From Stichopus chloronotus (taxonomy: Eukaryota; Echinodermata; Holothuroidea; Aspidochirotida; Stichopodidae): DNA of 64,000 nucleotides. The notes beneath the pieces were generated by a model. That model saw only the letters and a list, made by a program, of their open reading frames with translations, was not told the DNA's origin and did not search any database. Numbering within the stretch: position 1 is the first letter of the stretch; each line of letters opens with the position of its first letter. The position numbers were made by a program, and so were the translations under genes. This document shows positions 35,074 to 46,732 of this stretch, in pieces. The DNA lies in assembly GCA_021234535.1 (NCBI GenBank), contig CM037833.1, positions 20,395,738-20,459,737 on the forward strand, written 5' to 3'.

Positions 35074-38000
35074 GTGAGACAGAAATTGTGTCCTCTCTGT
35101 CCCCTGCTTTAACTTGATTCCCAAATTACCTCATCCTCTTGGCAAACATCTAATGAAGGTTGATTGGTGTTGTTGGTATCTACTAGTTTTGTGTGCCCTT
35201 GTCCTTGATCCATCACATCACACCTGTGTCTAGCGCCCTCTCATTGGAGTGTGACTCGTAGAGACAGGTAAGCTTTTGTCCCTCACAGAGGATCAAACTA
35301 GTTGATATTGGAACTATGTCTTCCAAATATTTTCAATTTTGTCATTTCTCATACGTAAGGGAGAACTATTGTTTTAAATCATACCAAAATATTATAAAAA
35401 AAAACCGACCACTCTCAGCTGACCTTTCTTAGCACGTTGTAAGCCTGATCACTTAAAACTGGGTTGGTAGCATCATTAAAAAAATGTCGACTGTTCTGCA
35501 AGACTCATGTCTGGTGTCAAAAATGACGTGGGAAAGTCAATTCAAATTGCAAAATTGTCGCTAGGTTATCACAAAATGGTAACCTGTCAGGTGTCACTGT
35601 ATCTCGAGAGTCTGTCGGTCTTTTGGGTTCTAATTGTTGGTAACTGCCTCTGTTTTTTCACTCATTCTTCATTTTGAGTTATGCTTATCTTCCCTTGTTT
35701 TTGATTTCTTACAATTACTTTTTGTTCATTTCATCTTTTGCTTCATTCTCTCTTCCTTCTCTTCCTTCTCTTTTACGCCACGCCGGTAACTTCTCTGGAA
35801 ACAGAAAATTGTAAGCATCTCATGTAATTGTTCTTACAGAAACATTTTCACTTTGACTAAAGCACAAAGATTTTACCTTTATCTACTAATATACCTTTGT
35901 TTTGTAGAGGAGGAGGTTCGAGGAGGTATAGTTTTGCATGGTGTTTATTCTTTACAAAGTATGTACACGTGACAGGAGCAAGTTGAAAACTATCCCCCGC
36001 CCCTCAAGAAAAAATATAAAACTACTTTCCATTCAAATGATGGGTACTGTGCATCCACGGTAATCTCCAAAGTACTGTAGACTCTAGGTCAGGGGTGCCC
36101 AATTAATTTGTCAGATGGACCAGAACAGCATGTAAAATGAATTTGTTGATCACTGACTACAGAGGTCCTGAAAGCTAAGCATTCATTATTTTTTTTTCTC
36201 AGGGACCATTTGTTTATCCCTCCCCCCTTTTTGATGTCTGACGTAGCCTTAAAATATGTTGCTTCCCATTTTTGGGTTATCTTGACCGTCAAGTCAGCCA
36301 CTGGCTACCTTGTTAGGGCGATCACTTTTTGAGGTAAACTGTTCAGGGAAAGGAATATGTAAATTCTCTCACATAACTCTCTACCAGACTTGTAAACTGT
36401 AAATGTTGCTTCAGACCTTGTCTGATGGAGAAGATTAGTAAAGTTAATAATAATGGTGACCTGTTTTGTCATGAGATTCTTAAAATGAAGTTAGCCAACA
36501 GCAATATGGTGAGTACTTACCCTTAATCTCACCCATTCGCCGCCAAGTCTTGGCCGTAGCGTCTTTGCCAAGCATCTGGCATGTTCATCAACAATTCTCC
36601 CATATTTAATCACTGACAATCAGTAATTGTTCATTGCCCAATCCTACGCTGCTAGATTTTTTTTTGTGTGACATTGTTCCACCCTCCTTGTGGTATCATC
36701 TCTCTCTTTTTTGATTTGTGGTGCCTTATCTGCGCTCCAGTAAGCAGTTCAAACATTACTGAAATGCGGTATTTATGAGAATTCTCTCCCACGCTCTCTT
36801 TGCAAACACTTCATTCATTCGCAACCCTCAATAATTTCTTACCTTCCACTGCCAAAAGAGTGACTTATGGAATCATTGGTATTCCCAAATTGTATACTGT
36901 GAGCAGTTAAATTGGCCATCACTTGGTACATTAAACCGATACCAAATACTGTATGTTTGTATGAAGCCCTGAACTGATGCCTCAGGTTTTAGATTTGACA
37001 AAATCCAGTTTGGTCGTTTGTTGAAGTCTTAAAGTTTGTAATCATCAAATGATGTTCTAACAACTGGTTCCAAGAACCGTTGAAAACAGCTGTTTGTTGT
37101 TTCCAGATGGCCCTGTGAAAACAGTACTCAAAACACCAGATGAACTAACTGAGACGGATTGTTTGTCATACGGTTTTGCTTTTGTGTTTTGCATATTTTT
37201 TTTACTTTCTGGGAAATTGTTTTTTCCCCTTTTTGGTTTTATTTCCGTTTAATCCACATATGCATTAACTTACCTCCAACCTTTAGTTTATACTGTAGCC
37301 TCTCCTTAGCAGTTCGCTGTTAATCCACCGTGACATTTAAACTGATTATATATCCTATTTGTAAACCTTTACTAATTTCAATAGTTTCACCACAATTTGG
37401 TTTCATATAAGAGTGCAACTCATTTTAACTTTGATGATATGGCCTTGCACAGTTTGTACAATGCACACACAGCACGTGCACTGCTCCATTATATGTACAC
37501 ACTTAGATTGCAAAAGTGGATTATCAAAGAACAGACCGAATTCTAGGTGTCGATCATTTTTTCAGATCAGTACGCCCAACAGTAGACTTCAATTCTCGCC
37601 AGTGCCTAGAAAACCCCCCCCCCCCCCGATTATGTCCAACCATACATGAATCATACAAATGTGCAACTTGGTGATTTGTGATGTAGAGTTTACAGTAGGA
37701 TGGGAGTAGGTACTATTGTAACTTCAAAAAACAGCATAAACAGGACACCATTTCTTTCAAGACTACACCAAAAGAAAGTGAAATAAGATTTCTAAACTGT
37801 TGTCCCTGAAATGCAAATTACTATATGGCACCTCTTTTACACCCTAGAGTTACTAGCACGTTTGATAGTGAGCTACCATAGTGAAGGTACATACACTCTA
37901 TTTGCACAGCACCGTCTTTGCACCCTAGAGTTGTCTTTGTGTTAGTGAGCCACCATTCTAAACTTTACCAAGTACAACACCCTCTTGTCCATCACAGAGT

Positions 38001-38978
38001 TACTCTGCTATAGCACGCTACCACTGTCAAGCTGCATCGCTCTTTGCACAGCACCGATGGTGCGTCATGGTGTATGTTTTAATGTTAAGCTATTCCCTTG
38101 TGACATGTACAGTGAGTCTGTTTGACGACACCCTCTGTGCACCCCAAAGTCATTTTTGTTCTCACTTTGAATTCATGCCATAGTACACAGTCCTCTCCCT
38201 CACAACCCCCCTTTGTGCACAGTAGAATCGTGTCTGAATCATGTTTTGATTTCCGGCCATCTGTGTATGCTTTTGTGTATGCTTTCTTGAAAATGAGCAA
38301 CATTTGCTTGACAAAATGTGTTGTACAGTGGAAAATTTCACCTGAGATGTTTCCACCACCCTGCACACAGCTTTCCATGAACGTCACCCATCAGTCACCC
38401 ACTACTTACTCTCCTATTTCTTTGTGAAAACCACCTTCCGGTTCTGTTTCCTAACTTTTTACAATTATTTTCAGCAAACTGATGTGTGGTGCAGTTCCTC
38501 AACTGTGTAGCACTGTAATCCTGCATATATGCTTTGGGTGCCCGCTGATGCATGTTTACTCAGTGTTTCCATTTTGAAGAGTGATTCTTCACCCAGTGAA
38601 AATATCCACCATCTAATCGAAATACACCAAACTTTTGTCAAAGTGTCCTTGTGACAAACTGGCCGTCAAGTACGATTCCCTGTCGAGAAATGTTGATCGA
38701 AACTTTGGAGAACTGTGATTTTGGACGGTCTGAAGTGTAATGTCAGCAGTAATGTTTGTGTTACACACTTCCTTTCAGAAGCCAACATGTACAAAATCGG
38801 ATATCAAAAATCTCTGAGTCAGGCTTTTCAAGTCTCCAAAATGCTAACACAAAGTGGATTTTCACTTCAACAACTTGTAGAGAAAAGGACCAAAGTTTTT
38901 TGGAACTTTTTTACCTAAGTATAAAGCTGACAAAATTTGGCACAGATTCATGCAACTTTTCACATTTTCATGGACCAG
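35074..38978 (+). other. Intron 10 of LOXHD1-like gene
   Basis: 3.9 kb between PLAT 3 and PLAT 4. It contains a possible 6 bp micro-exon at 35805-35810 and a weak tandem repeat near 37.9 kb. CAGGGGTGCCCAA at 36090 resembles a hAT terminus without a partner. Confidence 0.65.
37838..38110. repeat. Weak degenerate tandem repeat, unit about 75-81 bp
   Basis: CACCCTAGAGTT (37840 and 37921) and CACAGAGTTACT (about 37995), each followed by TAGTGAGC-ACCA-like and GCACAGCACCG-like words. Confidence 0.45.
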
Positions 38979-39232
38979 GCATTCCATACGAAGTCAGGGT
39001 GACCACTTCCGACAAGAGACAAGCAGGGACCGACGCCAAGGTCTACATCGTCATGTACGGAGGTAAGAAGGGGGAGGAGACCAGCGGCAAAGTCCTCCTC
39101 TCGGATGGCAAGTTCGAGCGTGGGCGGACGGACGTCTGTCACGTGGAGTTGGACAAAATCATCAGCCCGCTGTCAAAGATAGAAGTCGGACACGACAACT
39201 CTGGACCAGGAGCCGGCTGGCATCTGGATCGG
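38979..39232 (+). CDS. LOXHD1: LOXHD1-like exon 11 (PLAT 4, main part)
   Basis: Phase 1 in (G+GC = Gly), phase 0 out at CGG/gtaaga. The acceptor ATGGACCAG has a weak pyrimidine tract. It reads IPYEVRVTTSDKRQAGTDAK, VYIVMYGGKK, TSGKVLLSDGKFERGRTD, then IISPLSKIEVGHDNS and GAGWHLDR. The TSGKVLL insert and the SPLSK element are specific to human LOXHD1 PLAT 3 (NSGKIFLEGG..., LLSPLSRVSVGH recalled), fixing the register between the two proteins. Residues 559-643. Confidence 0.92.
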
Positions 39233-39507
39233 GTAAGAATGGATGGAAGTTTGAGAGCTTGATCCATGGCAGTCTATGAGTCACGTCTGTTTTAAATATA
39301 TGTTTGTAATGGTTCTCTGTTATGACATGAAAATAGATGGTTAAGTATCTGAAGGTTCTGATGCATTTAAGGACGTAATCTGAAGGTTTAAGGTAATTCT
39401 CAAATAGCGGTAACTCTGAAAAGCATGTTCTGTTGAACAATCATATCTAAAATGAACAATTATTATATGGTTGATCTACTCAACTTTCTACCTACCTGCT
39501 ACCCTAG

Positions 39508-39643
39508 ATCGTCATAGAGTGCCCAGCTGCCGGGATCGAACAGACCTTTGTGTGCAATCAGTGGTTGGCAGACGACGAGGGCGACGGATGCATCGAACGA
39601 ACCCTCTACGAGACGAAGAACATGAGGAAGACCAAGAAGCAGA
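39508..39643 (+). CDS. LOXHD1: LOXHD1-like exon 12 (PLAT 4, end)
   Basis: Phase 0 in, phase 1 out (CAGA/gtgagt); acceptor ACCCTAG. It reads IVIECPAAGIEQTFVCNQWL, then ADDEGDGCIERTLYETK and a basic linker MRKTKKQ. It aligns with human ...ILCPFTGIQQTFPCSNWL recalled, including the C-P and G-I-(E/Q)-Q-T-F residues. Residues 644-688. Confidence 0.92.
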
Positions 39644-39908
39644 GTGAGTAGTACTCATTACCATGGTAACCAGCGCTTATCGAGATGGTCTTGTTTTAGC
39701 AGTCGATGTTTAGCTCTTTGAAGGTGTGCTGCATTGGCCGCCCAATTACAGCATGGTGTTAGTAGGAAAGTTTCATGGTTACGCAAATACCAAGGTAACC
39801 ATCATTAATAAAATTCAGCATGCTTCACATTTGTTGGCCTAGTTGGTGCTAACAAATTCACCTAACGTGCTTATATATCACAAACTCTATCTCCTTTTGC
39901 TTTTGAAG

Positions 39909-40156
39909 AGCAAGTCTGGAATGCATCGGTGACTACCAGCGACATCGCACAATCTGGGACGGATGCAAACGTCTTCTTTTGCCTCTATGGCAACAAGGGA
40001 AAATCGGACGACATTCCCCTCGAGAACAGAAGCGACACGTTCGAGAGAGGAGAGACAGACGAGTTCAAAGTGGAGACTGCCAATGTCGGGAAACCGTATA
40101 AGCTCAGGGTGTGGCATGACAACAGTGGCAGGGGACCTGGGTGGCACCTAGACAAG
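39909..40156 (+). CDS. LOXHD1: LOXHD1-like exon 13 (PLAT 5, main part)
   Basis: Phase 1 in (A+AG = Lys), phase 0 out at AAG/gtaagg; acceptor TTTTGAAG. It reads VWNASVTTSDIAQSGTDANV, FFCLYGNKGKSDDIPL, TFERGETDEFKVE, KLRVWHDNSGRGPGWHLDK. The V-W-H-D strand and K-G-(K/R)-(S/T)-D loop match human PLAT 4. The last 48 bp and the donor were copied three times into the following intron. Residues 689-771. Confidence 0.92.
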
Positions 40157-40369
40157 GTAAGGTTCAAGGTATGGTTCAAGGTATGACACAGCAATAGTGG
40201 ATGGGACCTGGATGGCACATGGATGGCACTTAGACAAGGAAAGGTTCTGGGTGTGGCATGACAATAGTGGCAGGGGACCTGGGTGGCACATAGACAAGGA
40301 AAGGCTCTGGGTGTTTCATGACAATAGTGGCAGGAGACCTGGACAGCACCTAGACTACAGTCTTGGACA
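40157..40369. repeat. Tandem copies of exon 13's 3' end in intron 13
   Basis: The end of exon 13 (GTGTGGCATGACAACAGTGG... from 40109) recurs at 40181, 40251 and 40311, spacings 72, 70 and 60 bp. Copies 1 and 2 run through the junction equivalent as ACAAGGAAAGG, so the donor GT has become GA. Copy 1 also has an internal 10-12 bp duplication of GGATGGCAC. Confidence 0.9.
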
Positions 40370-41045
40370 AAAGTCCTTGGCACACCCCGCTCCCCCTTTC
40401 AATGTTGGCTGCAGGAATACTGCTTACAGGATATGTTCACTCCTTCAGTGCAACATTGGAAAGTGGCGCAGGGTCTTATGTTATCCTCTGAACTAAGATT
40501 AAGGGATACACTCACAAATTATGGCAAAGTGTCCCAACAATTTTGTCCAAGATTGTCTGAGAATTTGGAGTTGTCAGATGCAGCAGCGGGAACACAGGAA
40601 AATGAGTTACTTTGTGTTGGATTATTCGGCAACAGCGGGTTGTTTCTCTTTTAACATTAGAACATATCAGGGTATAGTCGGCATTTTTGGACACGTATTG
40701 ACATTGGTTTAATGTTATGCTATTGCTAATATTGTGACAGCAATAAGTTAAGGAGTGAAAATTGTTATGGTAAGTGATGAGGCTCATTAATTCAACACGG
40801 CTCCTCGATTGGGAAACTACAGTATTAGTAAACAAGAAAACCCTAAAATATTTTAATGTCTAATGGCCTCAAGTGAATGAAGGCCATGCTATCGGATTTT
40901 GAAAAAAGGACTCAAAGTAGTGAACTCCAGGTGAGAACTCGGTGTGGGATCGTTATTTGGAAAATATCTCCACTCTGCTGATATTACTTGCAAAATCTCA
41001 CAGGATTGCTGGGAATTTCATCAGATGTGGTCTATTTGATCGCAG

Positions 41046-41181
41046 ATTGTACTGGAGAATGTAACCAGCAAGAAGTCATACACCTTCAGATGTAACCGGT
41101 GGTTAGCCAGGGACGAGGAGGACGGAGAGGTGATACGAGAGCTTGCTGCCGAAGGAGACGACATCAAGAAACCGTTGCCAT
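41046..41181 (+). CDS. LOXHD1: LOXHD1-like exon 14 (PLAT 5, end)
   Basis: Phase 0 in, phase 1 out (CCAT/gtgagt); acceptor GATCGCAG. It reads IVLENVTSKKSYTFRCNRWL, ARDEEDGEVIRELAAEG and a short linker DDIKKPLP. It aligns with human [20 protein letters not shown]...EGP recalled. Residues 772-816. Confidence 0.92.
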
Positions 41182-41894
41182 GTGAGTCTCCAGATGTACT
41201 GCCTCTCATTCTCTCAATTGAGACTCTGACCTTTGACTTCTCATGATCAGATTAAAGGCCTCCTGTGGGTGGTTAAATGAATACTCATCGTTAGCATTAA
41301 CAGTTCATTTTCAATGCTGGATAGTGATAACATGAAGAAAATGTATTTCATTTTCAAATTTTTTTTTGGTGTGTTTGTTTTCTCAGTAGATGAACTTTCA
41401 CAAACAAGAAAAGCCCAAGAAATCAACAAATTAATTTGTCCAAATGCACAAAATGTATTCAGTAAAGGTCATGAAATTTAGACAAATTTATGTTTCCAGG
41501 TGTAATACTGGCATTTCTTTTGTCACTTTTGCTGCATTTCTGCAAAAAAGCCATCTTTGTTTAACACAACATAATATTATCTATTTTTCATTGGAATTGC
41601 CTCATTTCTTAAAGGCACAAATAGCCAGTTAGAAGTTGGATTGATTATATGTTAATTAAACCCTTGTTTTGTGTGGTCATTGAATCTAACATTTTCCTAC
41701 CGTTAGTCCTGTCGTCAATGGTTGGCAACTGCTTACTTCTCGTATCAAGGGACTCACCGTCTGTAACTGTAGGAGCAAGGCACATTTCAACGTATCATTG
41801 CTATACTATGTTTTAACCTACCACTGTCTTGTACAGACTACAGAGGGTGTGGTTTACCTCAAGATATTTTCCATTGTTCCACCTTCACCGACAG

Positions 41895-42049
41895 CCACAA
41901 CTTACAATGTCCAGGTCATCACGGGAGACAAGTTCGGAGCAGGGACGGATGCAAATGTCTTCTGCATGCTGTTCGGTGACAGAGGAGACACCGGAGAGCG
42001 CCCTCTGAAAAACTCGAAAAACAACAGGAACAAGTTCGAAAGGAAGAGC
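41895..42049 (+). CDS. LOXHD1: LOXHD1-like exon 15 (PLAT 6, first part)
   Basis: Phase 1 in (T+CC = Ser), phase 0 out at AGC/gtaagt; acceptor CACCGACAG. It reads [40 protein letters not shown] and NKFERKS. It matches human PLAT 5 (Y-L-C-L-F-G-D-V-G-D-T-G-E-R recalled). Residues 817-868. Confidence 0.92.
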
Positions 42050-42799
42050 GTAAGTCGACGTCCTTCGTTCTGATTTGATTTTGAAGGTTGATGAGTGGAT
42101 TTTTATTCTGTTATTCTAGAGGTAAACTCTCCACGACTAGAGATTCACATCTTTGCACAATATTTGCACAAATAAGGAAAATTGGATTTTTAATGGTAGT
42201 TTAAGAATTAAAGATATTTTCTCTTCCATGTTTTTTACGTTTCTTAATGCGCAAATCACAGTATTTAAAACTTTTGTCACTTTTCTTGAGACAACTCACT
42301 TTTGTTCCGACCTGTGGACCTTCCATTCACTTTTCTTCTCTTAGTCAGAGCTCTTAGTGTAATTACTAAGGGCTAGTTACTAAGTATTTCAAAAGAAAAA
42401 TGTCAAGGAAAGCCTCAAGAAGCAGTTAAACTGTAAATCTGTCACAGGTCCTTGATTTGTCTTTGACCGTGATAAATTTCTACTTTTGCGTTCACTAAAT
42501 TGACTACTATCCCTTCGCTATTTCTTGTTCCCAGAGATTGCAAACAAACTCTCCATTTTTTATCGTTTTTCTCATTCGTGTTTGAAAACACATTCTCCTT
42601 CTTAAAATCTAAATGTGTTACTTTCTTCACTTCATGTTGCACTGGCTTTTCACTCTTGTGGTTGACAACTTTTTGTAAGATGTCAGGAGGACAGTCATTG
42701 AATATTCATTAATTTATCCATGGAAAGTCATCAAAGGCGTTTCTCTAGAAAGTGCATTGACCTCGTCAACATTTCTCTGGTTCCTCCTCCTCCTTGCAG

Positions 42800-42957
42800 G
42801 TCGATGAATTCACGATCGAAGCGGTAACCCTCCAGAAGGTCTCCAAGATCAGGATCGGCCATGACAGTGCTGGCGCAGGATCTGGTTGGTTCCTCGACAA
42901 GGTCGTCGTCAGCGAGGTCGGCGACAAGGATTCGGAGATCGTCTTTCCTTGCAACAG
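42800..42957 (+). CDS. LOXHD1: LOXHD1-like exon 16 (PLAT 6, middle)
   Basis: Phase 0 in, phase 2 out inside the FPCNR-W motif (AACAG/gtgaaa); acceptor CTCCTTGCAG. It reads VDEFTIEAVTLQKVSKIRIG, HDSAGAGSGWFLDKVVVSE and IVFPCNR. It aligns closely with human ADEFTIESVT...[20 protein letters not shown] recalled. Residues 869-920. Confidence 0.92.
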
Positions 42958-43336
42958 GTGAAATGTCTCTCGGAGAACCAAAGTTTAACCAAAAATTGAA
43001 GAACAGAGATCACAAAGCAAATGTTAGAGGGGGCTCATTGAGTTTGATTTCACAGCCAATAGCTATAAAAACTGTCAAAATTTTTTTACCCTTTATCCTA
43101 CTGATCGTGTGCATGTGAATAACTACTGACAAGAAAAGTGTCTGGTCCCAATTTTTTTTTATACCTAGCTTAAATCATTAATTAATAACTCGTTGATGTT
43201 CCATTCTATGTGAAACATTAGGATTCTCTCAGTTTGACCATTTGTCATAAGTATGTAAAGGAAACTTTACAGGTATGAAAAAATTTAGAGAATTTCATGA
43301 AACAACTCAATGAGCCTCTTTAAGAAAAGATTCCTG

Positions 43337-43417
43337 CAACGATGATGATGATGATAATGATAATGATGATTATGGTGATGATGATGAGGATGATGATGAT
43401 AAAATGATAATGATGAT

Positions 43418-43452
<35 letters not shown>

Positions 43453-43630
43453 AGATGACGATGAAGATGAAGATGAAGATGACGATGAAGATGACGATGA
43501 AGATGACGATAAAGATGACGATAAAGATGACGATAAAGATGACGATTATGATAATGATGACGATGATGATGAGAATGATGAGAATGACGATGATAGTGAT
43601 GATGATGATGATGTAGATGATGATGATGTA
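43337..43630. repeat. Interrupted GAT/GAC/GAA microsatellite
   Basis: About 290 bp of GAT, GAC and GAA triplets, with internal higher-order units such as GATGACGATAAA and GATGACGATGAA. Lies in intron 16; the long Met/Lys/Thr or Ile/Val frames across it are artefacts. Confidence 0.95.
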
Positions 43631-43901
43631 GCCAGAGAGAGTCACAAAGTTTCCTTCCTCATCACTTACTTTTGACACTGATTGTATCGTTAACAAACAC
43701 AAGTTTCATAAATCTACGGATAAGTTAAAAAAGATTGACAAGAAATTTCCTCTTACCTCCACTGAACTATGTTACATACAACCAGCTGTGCCAAATATTG
43801 TCAGCTATGACCTTCAAAGGCAAAATATATTTTTCCTTGACTTCACTGTGACATTTCTGTCTCAGGTTCATCATTCCAAACATATTTATTTTCATTCTCA
43901 G

Positions 43902-43978
43902 ATGGTTGGATCGTGACGAAGATGACGGTCTTACAGTGAGGGAGCTCTTACCTGAGGGCAGCGCTCAGCTTCTTGGCA
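43902..43978 (+). CDS. LOXHD1: LOXHD1-like exon 17 (PLAT 6, end)
   Basis: Phase 2 in (AG+A = Arg), phase 1 out (GGCA/gtgagt); acceptor TTCATTCTCAG. It reads WLDRDEDDGLTVRELLPEG, then SAQLLG. At 77 bp it is the smallest certain exon here. It joins exon 16 to give the intact F-P-C-N-R-W-L-D motif, confirming both splice sites. Residues 921-946. Confidence 0.92.
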
Positions 43979-45104
43979 GTGAGTAAAGTGAACTCTGCTT
44001 AGTCTTAGGAAAGGCTTTTACATTCAAATAAAGAGGCACGCATTTTCACCGCAACTGAAATGCAGGCGTTTGTCTAAGTTTCCAAAGTGAAATGGATTCA
44101 TAGTTTGTCACATTTCAAATTTCAAATCAGACAAAATGGGCAATGTTATGTCTCTCTGGGAAGGTTAAAAACTCAAATGTGATCAAAATAAAAGCAAACC
44201 TGCATATCTCCTGAAAAGTATGCCGAGGATAAAAATGGGTGAAATGTAGTCTCTTAGACATTTTGATCTATGGAAGATTTTCTCTGGGGACAAACTAAAG
44301 AGATGAAGACAAAATGTTTGAAGCTAAAGATTTAGAAAAGTAGCAAAGTTTTGCTTGGGGAAAGTTATTATTCTTTAAAAACATCTCAATCATTTATTTA
44401 ATCATCACTTTACCTCAGATTGTAACAGTCAAACTCCTCCTGACTGCACTGCGTCTTTCAAAGTGTGTTTTCATTCGGTTCATTTCACTTCAAGAGAGGA
44501 ATCAGGGTCGGCTGTAGGCATCAGTATTTGATAATTGGACCCGACATCCGATTTGACCGATGTTTATACCATCAGTAAAGTGCTGGATCAGTAAAACTGA
44601 GCTAATTCCATTTACCGATGTTTGTTGATGTTCAGTGATCTGAAAAATATATTTGCGTTGGGGGATATCTTAATCCGTGAACCAGGGTAGGATTTAAGAA
44701 ATCCCATGCGAGGTCTATTTCCCATCTGAAAAGGTAAACAATGCCATGCTGAAGTGGCAATCGCTTCAGATAGAATCTGGTCAGTTTGAGGGGAAAAAAA
44801 CTGGCCAAAACTTTGGCTTATATGGAGACATTTAGTCATAGTTAGCAAGACAAGCACTGTCTTAAATTTGTTTCAGAGGTTTAAAATTCACTTTATGGCA
44901 GACTTTCCAATGTGATAGTTCACGAGTCAGACCTAATGATTGACATTTGTACCAAGCAGACATAAGCCATGGTTTCAAAATCTTTTTTCTTTTTGTTTTC
45001 GTGTAGTCCTTGTGTCTTGCTGGTGAGCAAATCATTTGCATACTGTGAGGGTAATTAACTTTCTTTTCTTTCATTTTTGTTTATTTTTGTTGTTCGCCTT
45101 TTAG

Positions 45105-45298
45105 CGACGTCATATCACGTCTCCGTCAAGACCGGAGACGAGAGGGGCGCCGGAACCGATGCCAACGTCCACATCAAACTCTTCGGCAAGGAAGGGGACA
45201 CGGGAGTGATTCCTCTGAAACAGGCGGAGAACACCAAGAACAAATTCGAAAGAGGAAGGACGGACCAGTTCACCCTGGAGGCGGTCGATATCGGCCAG
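45105..45298 (+). CDS. LOXHD1: LOXHD1-like exon 18 (PLAT 7, first part)
   Basis: Phase 1 in (A+CG = Thr), phase 0 out at CAG/gtgaga; acceptor CGCCTTTTAG. It reads [53 protein letters not shown]. It matches human PLAT 6 (Y-H-I-S-L-K-T-G-D, V-Y-I-K-L-Y-G-D, F-E-R-G-R-V-D-E-F-T-L-E recalled). Residues 947-1011. Confidence 0.92.
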
Positions 45299-46170
45299 GT
45301 GAGAGAGATCCCCTAAAATGTGACACGGTTTGTCGGAAGTACAGGAAAAATTATCAGTCCAGTCACTTTCCAAGAGTTATTTTGCCATCCACTGACCATG
45401 GTCATGTGTACATACTCAAGTTGATGGGTGTGCATACTCAGATTGAGCCTAGAAAAGCTACGGAGAAAAAAGGTAATAGCAAATTTATTACAGAAAAGAT
45501 TATCTAATTATGAAAATTTCAATAATAGATTGCAAAGTTGAAAAGAAAAAGCACAGAAAGGAGTCACTTCAACAAAAAAAGGCACATAATTGACCCAAGC
45601 TGTTTTTTTTCAGTAGGCAGAACAGGTAATTGAAACAGTACAAAAGTGATGGCAAAGGTTTTGAGTTTGAAAGAGTATGGAATTATAATCAAAGACAACA
45701 TGAAACAAAAACTGGTAGTATTCTGTCTGAATTTAAAGAATTTCTGAGAGTTTTGTAAAGAAGAGAAAATGGTATCTAGTCTGAACATTGTGAAAAACTT
45801 TAACCACACAGTGGCAAGTAAATAATGCAAGTTTGGAAGAAACAACTTTTAAAACTGCTAATATTTTGGACCTAAAACTAGAGTACCTGAAAAGAGATTT
45901 TGATATTCGAAGTGTGTTTTTGAAAAGAAATTTCTTACAGCTCTGCCTTAATAACAAAAAGTCATCAATTGCAGCTGGGTACCTTGTTCTTCATCAGAAG
46001 CAACAGAGCCAGACAAGTTTAGAAATCATCAAGTTGGTGAACTGAGTTGCTTGTAAAAGATGAAGGAAAGATTTTGAAACATTTAATACTCAACTCTTGA
46101 GAGCACATGTTATGTCTCCGTGGTAACAATCATTCGTGATAAGCAGTGTTAATTCGTTGCATTTTGGCAG

Positions 46171-46363
46171 ATTGAATACATTAGGATCGGTCACGACGGG
46201 GCAGGGATAGGCGCTGGCTGGTTCTTGGACGAAATCGACATAGACGTCCCATCTCGAGGGGAGAATTACAAGTTTGCCTGCCACCGGTGGCTGGCGGAGG
46301 ATGAAGATGACGGAGAGACAGAGGTGGAGCTCCATCCCACGGAGACAAAGAAGTCTACTCCAA
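46171..46363 (+). CDS. LOXHD1: LOXHD1-like exon 19 (PLAT 7, end)
   Basis: Phase 0 in, phase 1 out (CCAA/gtaggt); acceptor ATTTTGGCAG. It reads IEYIRIGHDGAGIGAGWFLD, IDVPSRGENYKFACHRWLAE, DEDDGETEVELHP and linker TETKKSTP. It matches human ...V-P-R-Q-G-K-Q-Y-T-F...D-G-R-L-E-V-E-L-Y-P recalled, in which V-E-L replaces the usual R-E-L. Residues 1012-1075. Confidence 0.92.
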
Positions 46364-46568
46364 GTAGGTCGACCTGTTAGGCATCGTTAGAAGCAGACAA
46401 GAGACAAAGTTCCTAGAGAATTTGAGAATAATCAAAGGTTGAACACTTTAAGGAACATGAAATGTCATATCTCACCACTCTTAAATGTGGAACCTTTTCA
46501 CATGAGCTATCGTCATTGTCGAGATGAAATAGACGTAAGCCATCCTCTTATGGTTTCTCTCTCTCCAG

Positions 46569-46732
46569 GGATTCCGTACGAGGTGACCGTCACCACGGGC
46601 GACGTGTCCGGGGCGGGGACGGATGCCAACGTCTTCATCCGCCTCTATGGGGAGGATGGGAAGAAGACCGAAGAGTTCCAACTCAGGAACCGGACGGACA
46701 ACTTTGAACGAGGGGCGGTGGAGAAGTTCAAG
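46569..46732 (+). CDS. LOXHD1: LOXHD1-like exon 20 (PLAT 8, first part)
   Basis: Phase 1 in (A+GG = Arg), phase 0 out at AAG/gtgagc; acceptor CTCTCTCCAG. It reads [49 protein letters not shown]. It aligns with human PLAT 7 (T-G-D-V-G-G-A-G-T, I-Y-G-E-K-G-K-T-E recalled). Residues 1076-1130. Confidence 0.92.

Larger units (their letters stand above)
40370..42799 (+). other. Rest of intron 13, introns 14 and 15
   Basis: Non-coding apart from exons 14 and 15. Ordinary AT-rich introns; nothing else recognised. Confidence 0.65.

Noticed and set aside
36090..36130. CAGGGGTGCCCAA as a hAT element left end
   Set aside because: No matching inverted right end or target duplication found downstream.
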